Shown here one piece after another: positions 33,289 through 39,937 of a DNA stretch of 41,617 bases. The notes beneath the pieces were generated by a model. It had not been told where the DNA came from. It saw nothing but the letters and a program-made list of their open reading frames with translations, and did not search any database. Source of the DNA: Candidatus Delongbacteria bacterium (GTDB lineage: Bacteria; UBA4055). The stretch spans positions 1 through 41,617 of the forward strand of contig JAFGVM010000053.1 in assembly GCA_016937995.1 (NCBI GenBank), in the 5' to 3' direction. Positions within the stretch are counted from its first letter, which is position 1, and each line of letters opens with the position of its first letter. The translations under genes were made by a program, and so were the position numbers.

Positions 33289-34344
33289 TTATTTTATCGA
33301 TTTCATGATCATTTCATAAACCTCATCTATTGTGATATCTTTAAGGCATTTGTACTTTTCTGTTTGGTTACATATCAAAGGTATCCTTGAATATTCATAA
33401 CATGGGATACAACTGTGACCTTTTTTTACTACAATATGCTCTGCTTTATATGGTTCAGTATATGTTGAGTTGGTCGGGCCAAAGATATTTACAGACGGGA
33501 TCTGTAATGCAGCAGCGGTGTGCATTAAACCAGTGTCACCACTGATAAAGCATTTACATTTATTTATCAATGCACAGGATTTTAAGAAATTTGTACCTTT
33601 TATTACAGTTGTATTATCTGGAGAGAAGTCTTTAATTTTATCATTCAGTTCATATTCGGTCTTTCCTCCGAATATCAGAAAGTGGAACTTTTCAGAAGAG
33701 AATTTTTTCAGTAAATATCCGTAATTTTCATACGCCCAGCGTTTTTTTATCATATTTTTAAATACATCACTACCTGCATGAATTCCAATTATGATCTTTT
33801 CGCTTAATGAATTATCTGCTATAAATTCATCTGCAAACGTCAAAGAATCTTCATCAATAGATATTTTCATCGGAGATGTTCTTTCAAGTTCTTTATTCAA
33901 TGCATATTCAAATAGCTTATAGTTATTCTCAACTGCATGAACATTTCTGTCTTCAACTAATCTGTTTTGAGATAAAAAATATAAATCCGGAAAAGTTCTT
34001 TCATGATATTCAAAGGAATATCTCTGTTTTGCTCCGAGAAGAAAGTGTACTATTTGGTATTTAAAGTGATTTGAAGGGAAAACCAGTATTGAAATATCGT
34101 ATTTTTCTTTTCTGATTTTCAAGACTTCTGAGAAACTACTAAAAGTTCCTTTGTTTAAAAAATCAATGAAATGAATTTTATTAAATAATTTATTTACAGC
34201 TAAAATATCTCTGATCGGAGAGCTCATTGACAAAGCATAGAATTCATACTCATCTTTGAACTGCTTAAGACTTTCCAGAACAGGTGTTACCATCAAAGAG
34301 TCACCGATCCCCACTGTGAAAAATATTAAACATTTCTTTTTCAT
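33289..34344 (-). CDS. Glycosyltransferase family 9 (heptosyltransferase-like)
   Basis: A 351-aa GT9 enzyme related to ADP-heptose:LPS heptosyltransferases, acting in lipopolysaccharide core assembly at the inner membrane. The N-terminal half opens with 'KKKCLIFFTVGIGDSLMVTPVLESL' (the GxGD motif). The C-terminal half shows 'IIGIHAGSDVFKNMIKKRW', then 'CFISGDTGLMHTAAALQIPSVNIFGPTNSTYTEPY', the conserved donor-binding region. A cluster of cysteines follows near the end. I chose the ATG at 34344: the longer frame to 34407 would place codons over the promoter at 34379-34407, and the family homology begins here. It is probably transcribed with ackA. Confidence 0.9.
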   Translation of the reverse strand: MKKKCLIFFTVGIGDSLMVTPVLESLKQFKDEYEFYALSMSSPIRDILAVNKLFNKIHFIDFLNKGTFSSFSEVLKIRKEKYDISILVFPSNHFKYQIVHFLLGAKQRYSFEYHERTFPDLYFLSQNRLVEDRNVHAVENNYKLFEYALNKELERTSPMKISIDEDSLTFADEFIADNSLSEKIIIGIHAGSDVFKNMIKKRWAYENYGYLLKKFSSEKFHFLIFGGKTEYELNDKIKDFSPDNTTVIKGTNFLKSCALINKCKCFISGDTGLMHTAAALQIPSVNIFGPTNSTYTEPYKAEHIVVKKGHSCIPCYEYSRIPLICNQTEKYKCLKDITIDEVYEMIMKSIK

Positions 34345-34378
34345 TGAGCTGTTACACCTGCAATTATTATAGAGAATT

Positions 34379-34407
34379 AATGTATATAAGGTATTATGTA
34401 TAGTCAA
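34379..34407 (-). promoter_or_regulatory. Promoter of the GT9 gene
   Basis: On the minus strand: TTGACT (34407-34402), a 17-nt spacer and TACATT (34384-34379). The start codon at 34344 lies 34 bases downstream. Confidence 0.6.
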
Positions 34408-34547
34408 TTATTTAATTTAGAATTTAGAAGTTAGAATTCAGAAGTGGTTAATTGGGAGTTCGAACAAAATATTTCAGTTGCTAAATAACCCTAATATATT
34501 TAATTTCAAAGGGTATATTAATATCAAAGTAAACTTTTAAGGAAACT

Positions 34548-36017
34548 ATGAAAAATAACTTTATTTTTTTGATTACGGCATTACTATTATTATCCTCGTG
34601 CATCAGCACGGTAAAAAAGTCTGAGCCAACAAGGAACGAGATAGATAATATTGATATTTACCTCACCGCAGATGAGCTTATTATTGAAGAAGAGCTTCGG
34701 GATGAGAGAATCGTAGAGATCTACAAGGATGAAATTCAGGATAATTGCGAGAGAAAATTCTTTGAGGTCTTAAATTATTATGAGAATGGTGATTATGATA
34801 TCTCAAAAGTTGTTTTCAGTAATATTCTGGAAAATCTTGAATATCTTTATGGAGATAAAAAGGTATCCGACAAGGTTATGCTTCAGGAATTCTGGGATAA
34901 ATTTGCAGATGAAAAAATTAAAAGTTCAGCGATTAACATCTTTAGTATTTATGAGTCTTTGTTTTCAGAGGAAAGTAACCTTGCAGACAGTAACGGTAAC
35001 GGACATAAAGAACTTGTAATTGAAAAAGCATCAGAAACTGTCCCTGTCAAACAGAATAATAAATCATATGTTTACCTTGAAGAAAAAGCCAATGAAATTT
35101 TATCTAAGTACAAGATCAAACCAAAAAAAGATTTTATTATAGATGTTTATGAATCCTATAATGAATATCTTACGGATAAAGTAGGTACCAGAGAGATCTA
35201 TATGAGATCTTTGAACTATAAGAATTTTATAAGTAAACAACTCTCAAAAGAAAATCTTGACGAAATATTATTTTATGTACCCGCAATAATGACCTCATAC
35301 TACAATGGTAGAAACAACGGAGGTATCTGGAGGGTGGAAAATTTGAAAATATATCGCAAGATAAGGGATGATGTAGGTGCTTCCACAGCGTTAGTAATTA
35401 AAAATGTTAAAAAATTACATACCAAGAGCTCAATTTTACAAATAATTGCAACCATCTTAAGCGAAGGCAAGTATGGTTTAAGTGATAATGAGATCTTGAA
35501 GGATATTTATACCGAAGATATGGCTGATTTTCTAGCAATGGTAGTAATACTTTCCAATCCTAAAGACCATGGTTTAAAAGATTCTCCTATCGATAGTAAC
35601 AAAGAAAAAGATTATTTTGCATCCTATGATAAGTATTTAAAGGATCCTAATAAATATGTAAGTTCACAAAAGAGCAGCTCAAATTCGTCAAGTTCAAATT
35701 ATTCAAAATCATACATCCGGATCAAGTATAAGGTAAGGAAAAATGATAATTTAGATAGGATAGCTAAGCTATTCAAAGTCACAATATCTGACATAAAGAA
35801 ATGGAATCCAAGATCAACAAGTAGAAAATATTTATATCCTGGAACAGAGATCTATCTCAGGGGATATAATTTTGAATATTACAAAGCTCGAAATGGTGAT
35901 TCAATTGATAGAATATGTAAGAAATTTAAAATGAAGAAAGATGATTTCAAAAAGATCAATAATCTATCAAAAAATACGATCTACAAAGGTAGGAGATATA
36001 TAGTAAGGAAAAGATAA
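34548..36017 (+). CDS. LysM lipoprotein with a degenerate lytic-transglycosylase-like domain
   Basis: A 489-aa lipoprotein (signal ending LLSSC, lipidation cysteine 18). An acidic helical region (about 30-200) precedes a segment (about 205-350) that follows the MltD/Slt layout: 'ILFYVPAIMTSYYN', 'GGIWRVENLKIYRK' in place of GLWQFMPxTxRxYG, then a helix and a second helix like the 'AYNAG' region. The catalytic glutamate of P-x-x-E-S is replaced by Met248, so the domain is probably inactive as an enzyme. After a Ser/Asn-rich linker come two LysM domains (about 388-433 and 438-487) that bind peptidoglycan. Likely a wall-binding structural or regulatory protein. AAGGAAA precedes the ATG. Confidence 0.82.
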   Translation: MKNNFIFLITALLLLSSCISTVKKSEPTRNEIDNIDIYLTADELIIEEELRDERIVEIYKDEIQDNCERKFFEVLNYYENGDYDISKVVFSNILENLEYLYGDKKVSDKVMLQEFWDKFADEKIKSSAINIFSIYESLFSEESNLADSNGNGHKELVIEKASETVPVKQNNKSYVYLEEKANEILSKYKIKPKKDFIIDVYESYNEYLTDKVGTREIYMRSLNYKNFISKQLSKENLDEILFYVPAIMTSYYNGRNNGGIWRVENLKIYRKIRDDVGASTALVIKNVKKLHTKSSILQIIATILSEGKYGLSDNEILKDIYTEDMADFLAMVVILSNPKDHGLKDSPIDSNKEKDYFASYDKYLKDPNKYVSSQKSSSNSSSSNYSKSYIRIKYKVRKNDNLDRIAKLFKVTISDIKKWNPRSTSRKYLYPGTEIYLRGYNFEYYKARNGDSIDRICKKFKMKKDDFKKINNLSKNTIYKGRRYIVRKR

Positions 36018-36020
36018 ATA

Positions 36021-36105
36021 TCTCCCGATAAATCGGGACAGGCATAACAGGGAATTTCCAAGGTTCAAGGTTTCCGTAGGGACGTTGATTTATCACGTCT
36101 CATAA
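36021..36105. repeat. Repeat cluster: CCCGATAAATCGGG hairpin and dispersed palindrome copy 5
   Basis: CCCGAT (36024-36029) pairs with ATCGGG (36032-36037). GGGACGT (36079-36085) pairs with ACGTCTC (36095-36101), preceded by CCGTA. The intervening TCCAAGGTT also occurs next to copy 1 (around 6931), so the two loci share a composite arrangement. Confidence 0.65.
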
Positions 36106-36117
36106 ATACAAAGAAAA

Positions 36118-36148
36118 TGGATCCCCGGATCAAGTCCGAGGATGACAA
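36118..36148. repeat. Inverted repeat ATCCCCGGA / TCCGAGGAT upstream of GGGPS
   Basis: Arms at 36121-36129 and 36135-36143 enclose TCAAG, with one mismatch. It ends just before the AAGGA (36155-36159) that serves as ribosome binding site of the next gene, so the hairpin could affect its translation. Confidence 0.6.
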
Positions 36149-36166
36149 ATGTAAAAGGATTAGATT

Positions 36167-36886
36167 TTGTTAAAGAAAAAAGAAAATAATAGAGCAGGTT
36201 TGATCGTTCTGATCGATCCGGATAAGATAAAATTTGAAGATATCAAAGAAAAGATATCTATATATGAAGAGCAGGGAACTGATACTTTTTTCTTCGGGAG
36301 CAGTCAACCTGTTGAAAATGATATTCATTCCATAGCTCAGGAGATAAGAGACAATACTTCTGTTCCTTTGATATTGTTTCCGGGATCATCAAAACAAGTC
36401 ACTCCAAATGCTGATGGTATTCTTTTCATTACTTTGATAAGCGGACGGAATCCTGATTATCTGATAGAGCATCATGTGAGAGCGGCACCTTTCGTAAAAA
36501 AGATGGGTCTTGAAGTACTACCCACAGGATATATACTTATAGAGTGTGGCTATAGAACATCAGTGGAAAGGGTCAGTAAAACACAGCCTTTATCTTCGTC
36601 CAACATTGAAAATATTGTAGCACATGCTCTTGCTGGTGAGATGATAGGTATGAAATATATCTATCTTGAAGCAGGCAGTGGTGCATTAAATCCGGTTTCT
36701 CCTGAAATTATCTCAGCCGTTAAGTCTCAGATAAGTGTTCCATTGATCGTCGGTGGAGGTATAAGAACACCTGAATATGCAAAAAAGCTGGTAGATGCAG
36801 GAGCTGATTATATAGTGATCGGCAATGTTCTTGAGAAATCGGATGATAAAGATATTGTCCGCAAATTTGCGGAAAGTGTAATGTAG
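36167..36886 (+). CDS. Geranylgeranylglyceryl/heptaprenylglyceryl phosphate synthase family
   Basis: A 239-aa TIM-barrel prenyltransferase (PcrB/GGGPS family) that joins a polyprenyl diphosphate to sn-glycerol 1-phosphate, the first step to archaeal-type ether lipids. Family motifs are 'VLIDPDK', 'FFFGSSQPV', 'LILFPGSSKQV', 'YLEAGSGALNPV' and 'VPLIVGGGIRTPEYAKKLVDAGADYIVIGN'. The latter are the phosphate-binding loops. The start is TTG at 36167 with AAGGA seven bases upstream; no in-frame ATG fits before the VLIDPDK strand. The TAG stop lies inside dispersed palindrome copy 6. The gene is bracketed by repeats on both sides. Prenyl chain length cannot be read from sequence alone. Confidence 0.92.
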   Translation: MLKKKENNRAGLIVLIDPDKIKFEDIKEKISIYEEQGTDTFFFGSSQPVENDIHSIAQEIRDNTSVPLILFPGSSKQVTPNADGILFITLISGRNPDYLIEHHVRAAPFVKKMGLEVLPTGYILIECGYRTSVERVSKTQPLSSSNIENIVAHALAGEMIGMKYIYLEAGSGALNPVSPEIISAVKSQISVPLIVGGGIRTPEYAKKLVDAGADYIVIGNVLEKSDDKDIVRKFAESVM

Positions 36887-36911
36887 AGACGCAACACTTT
36901 GCGTCTCACAA
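36882..36911. repeat. Dispersed palindrome, copy 6, overlapping a stop codon
   Basis: GAGACGC (36886-36892) pairs with GCGTCTC (36901-36907), preceded by GTA and followed by ACAACA. The TAG stop of the GGGPS gene (36884-36886) is part of the GTAG that opens the repeat. A further degenerate palindrome lies at about 36966-36992. Confidence 0.65.
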
Positions 36912-37003
36912 CACACAAAGAAAAAACATTTACAGGAAGAAAAGAAGATAAGGAAGTTGTATTCGTAGGGTAAGGCTTCCACGTCTTCCCGCACTAGGGA
37001 ATT

Positions 37004-37396
37004 ATGAAAATAGAAGATGATAAATATTGTTTTGTATGCGGTGATCAGAATGAGATCGGGTTACATGGGAATTTTAAAGTAAACGATGACAATTCAGCTA
37101 CTGCAAAGATAAAGATACCCCAAAATTTTCAAGGTTGGAAAAACATTGTTCACGGTGGAATAATTTCAACCTTACTAGATGAAGTAAGTATCTATGCCTG
37201 TAGAAATATTACACTGAAAGGTGTTACTGCTGAGATAAAAGTGAAATTCAGAAAACCTGTTCCAACAGAGGTAGAGATCACGCTTCAAGCAAAAGTTGTA
37301 GAGAATAAAAGAAAACTTATTATGGTTGAAGCAGAATTGCTCTGCGAAGACATAGTTTATGCATCGGCAGAGACAAAGATATTTAATCTAGAGTAA
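37004..37396 (+). CDS. PaaI-like hotdog-fold thioesterase
   Basis: A 130-aa single hotdog-domain protein, probable acyl-CoA or aryl-CoA thioesterase. It opens with the 'CFVCGDQNEIGLHGNF' motif seen in many PaaI-family members. The active-site helix region 'NIVHGGIISTLLDEVSIYACRNI' includes the conserved His-Gly-Gly and Asp-Glu. Strands 'VTAEIKVKFRKPVPTEVEITLQAKV' and 'AEAELLCEDIVYASAETKIF' complete the fold. AGGGA lies upstream of the ATG. It is 117 bases after the GGGPS gene, with repeats between, and ends at a strong terminator. The substrate is unknown. Confidence 0.9.
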   Translation: MKIEDDKYCFVCGDQNEIGLHGNFKVNDDNSATAKIKIPQNFQGWKNIVHGGIISTLLDEVSIYACRNITLKGVTAEIKVKFRKPVPTEVEITLQAKVVENKRKLIMVEAELLCEDIVYASAETKIFNLE

Positions 37397-37430
37397 AGAA
37401 AAAGCCCGGTTTAACCGGGCTTTTTTATTT
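37397..37430. terminator. Bidirectional intrinsic terminator
   Basis: AAAGCCCGGTT (37401-37411) pairs with AACCGGGCTTT (37413-37423) with A and T runs at both sides. It ends both the thioesterase gene and the convergent beta-helix gene. Confidence 0.9.
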
Positions 37431-39937
37431 TAAGGCTTTTTAATTTCGATCGTTTGCGGGATCCCTTTTGATCTTAAAGTATCAATCGCTGTTACCGTAA
37501 AGAACCACCTTGGATCGATCCCTACTGATTTATCCCAGTGGAATGTATTAGAGTCATTTGTCCACTCAAGGTTAAAAGTTCCATATGGCTCGGTTGAGGA
37601 ATAGATCGCATAATTTGTAGCTCTTTCTACCGGCCACCATGAGATCCAGTAAATATTTCCATCCCATTCATAACTGTACCACTCAGGAGAAGGCAGATAA
37701 TAAGGGATCGATCCTTCGTAAGCACCCATATCTTTATTTCCGTTTATTATCGCTACACCTCTCTGATCAAGCAATGGAGCACCGTTATAATCACTTGTAC
37801 CGGCTCCGATCGGTATTGCATCTATAGCAGGACTGCCTTCCATCAGCGGAAATGTCAGTATTCCGCCGCCGTTGTCGGAAAGTTCACCGAGCAGACAATC
37901 TTCAACATTCTGGTTGTACTGACCCAGTATTCCGATCGTCTCATCATTACAAACTGTACAATTTCTGTCTATAACTACTACACCGCTCTCATTATTGCCG
38001 ATATCGTTTATAACTGAATTTTGAAGACTGACATTGTAATCACAGTTGAATCCGCTTGTATCGTAAACTATAAAACTTCCCTGATTGCTGTGATCTTCGT
38101 TATAGCCTGAAGTGATAGCATTGATATTCAGGTTCAGTGTACTTGAGTATGCTTCGCTTATTGTGTAAACACTGGCGTAGATCACGCCTCCACCGTTCTC
38201 CGCGGCATTTTGCGCAAAAGTAGAATTCGTCAGATTTACCGTGATCTCTTTGTTCATCACATCAAGATACATCGCGCCACCGAAATTTGAGCTGTAGTTG
38301 GAATATATCGTAGAATATGAAATATTCAGCAGGTCACCTTCGAAATAGATAGCTCCACCATTCTGGAAGTCAGGAGTAGAGCAGTTGTTTATCATAACTC
38401 TTTCAAGGGTAAGATCTCCTCTGGCCTGTATAGATCCTCCTGCACCGTCGTATCCGTTCTGTAGAGAAATATCATACAATTCCAGGCTTGAATCTTCAAG
38501 TATAAGGAAAAGTCTTGATTCTGCTGTCTGGCCGTCCGGACACGCTTTTAGAAAAGTCTGATCAGCACCTTGACCCCGGATAATATAATTTTTATCTGAC
38601 GTCTGGCCTAAAACATAACCGTTCGCTACAGCCACATTTACATTAGGATCATCGCTCATGTAAAACGTACCTGTCATATCAACGATATCACCTTCATAGT
38701 AGTAACCTAATGCTTTTGAAAGATTTGCCCACGGTGAATTTTGAGAACCGTCCCCGGTGTCGTCGTCTCCGGTCCTGCTGTTAAGATAGAAAGTAACGAA
38801 CTGGTCGAATTCGTATGCACCTGCATCTTTATTACTTCCTCTGCTTATCCCCACACCTCTCTGATCGGTAAGCGGGGCTCCGTTATAAGCAGTACCTCCT
38901 TCGGGTATAGAATTGATCACTTTACTGCCGTATTGAGTCGCGTGAGTCATGGTCTGCCCACCATTGTCGGCAAGAGGTTCGAGCATGGGATCCACACTGT
39001 TGTAATATGAATTTGTAGTCGGCAGCGTTTCGTCACTGCTGAAAGTAAATGATCTGACAAGGTTAACAGTCCCACCGCTTGAAGTGTTCTCATTGTAGTT
39101 GTAAGAATTGTTGAATACTGAATTTCTTATGTCCAGATCTACAAGTGCAGTATAGGTTGAAGGTTCAGCAGTAATACAGTTCAAACCATCACCTGCAGAA
39201 CTTCCTGTCGTATTTTCAGCCACCGTACAGCTGTTCATGGTAAAATCAATAGTGACATTGCGACTGTTCGCAGCAGCAAACAGGAAAATACCGCCCCCGC
39301 TGTTGTTATTTACTGTGTTGCCGGAAACTGTCGTGTTTATCATTGTAATGCTTTGAAGAGATGAATATAATCCCTGACTGTAAAGAGCGCCGCCGTATTC
39401 ACCTGCAGTATTGTCATGTATTGTAACACGGTTGAAAGTAAGATTTCCGTAATTGAATATTGCTCCGCCATAGTCAGTGCACTGATTGTTTGAGATATTC
39501 ACATCGATCAGATTAAGAACATGCCAGTTTATAATAGCTCCGCCGTTACCTGCTGACACACCGTTCTCAATAGACATATTCATCATCTTAACTGCAGAAC
39601 CGATATTTACTTTGAATACCCTGTACGCAGCTGTAGCGGGATTCAGGTGTGCTTTAACAAAAGTACTTTTAGCTCCTTCGCCGATAAAGGTCAGGCTTTT
39701 TGTGATCTCGATCCCGTTTGACGTGACTCCAGGGTCCTGGCCGAGATAAAATGTGCCTGAAAGCATTAGAGTGTCACCCGCAGCAGCCTGTGAAATTGCG
39801 TACGAAATGTGTTCCCACGGTCCCAGCTGGGTTCCGGGATGTACGTCACTGCCTTTAGCGCTGTCAACATAATAGGTTGCAGAGAATAAAGATACTGCTG
39901 CAAGCATCATAATTATAAGCAGGATCGGTTTTTTCAT
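37430..39937 (-). CDS. Secreted two-module parallel beta-helix protein with choice-of-anchor-Q segments
   Basis: An 835-aa exported protein (signal peptide 1 to about 20, ending LFSA). It contains two similar modules of about 365 residues (about 20-376 and 377-742). Each opens 'xxYYVDSxxGxDxxxGxxxxPWxxIS', continues 'GDTLMLSGTFYLGQDP', then right-handed beta-helix coils rich in Asn/Gly (NGGAI, YGGALYS), and closes with 'DPMLEPLADNGGQTMTHA...GAPLTDQRG...DAGAYE', the choice-of-anchor-Q pattern. A fibronectin-III-like domain (about 750-835) ends the chain; no T9SS sorting domain is visible. Its ATG overlaps the stop of the upstream paralogue by four bases (ATGA). The base composition is visibly more GC-rich than the neighbours (29 of 60 bases in 38761-38820). 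Likely an adhesin or polysaccharide-binding surface protein. Confidence 0.88.
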   Translation of the reverse strand: MKKPILLIIMMLAAVSLFSATYYVDSAKGSDVHPGTQLGPWEHISYAISQAAAGDTLMLSGTFYLGQDPGVTSNGIEITKSLTFIGEGAKSTFVKAHLNPATAAYRVFKVNIGSAVKMMNMSIENGVSAGNGGAIINWHVLNLIDVNISNNQCTDYGGAIFNYGNLTFNRVTIHDNTAGEYGGALYSQGLYSSLQSITMINTTVSGNTVNNNSGGGIFLFAAANSRNVTIDFTMNSCTVAENTTGSSAGDGLNCITAEPSTYTALVDLDIRNSVFNNSYNYNENTSSGGTVNLVRSFTFSSDETLPTTNSYYNSVDPMLEPLADNGGQTMTHATQYGSKVINSIPEGGTAYNGAPLTDQRGVGISRGSNKDAGAYEFDQFVTFYLNSRTGDDDTGDGSQNSPWANLSKALGYYYEGDIVDMTGTFYMSDDPNVNVAVANGYVLGQTSDKNYIIRGQGADQTFLKACPDGQTAESRLFLILEDSSLELYDISLQNGYDGAGGSIQARGDLTLERVMINNCSTPDFQNGGAIYFEGDLLNISYSTIYSNYSSNFGGAMYLDVMNKEITVNLTNSTFAQNAAENGGGVIYASVYTISEAYSSTLNLNINAITSGYNEDHSNQGSFIVYDTSGFNCDYNVSLQNSVINDIGNNESGVVVIDRNCTVCNDETIGILGQYNQNVEDCLLGELSDNGGGILTFPLMEGSPAIDAIPIGAGTSDYNGAPLLDQRGVAIINGNKDMGAYEGSIPYYLPSPEWYSYEWDGNIYWISWWPVERATNYAIYSSTEPYGTFNLEWTNDSNTFHWDKSVGIDPRWFFTVTAIDTLRSKGIPQTIEIKKP

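Noticed and set aside
34345-34407. Longer form of the GT9 glycosyltransferase starting at 34407
   Set aside because: These codons cover a TTGACT-N17-TACATT promoter, and the extra residues match no family. Homology begins at 34344.
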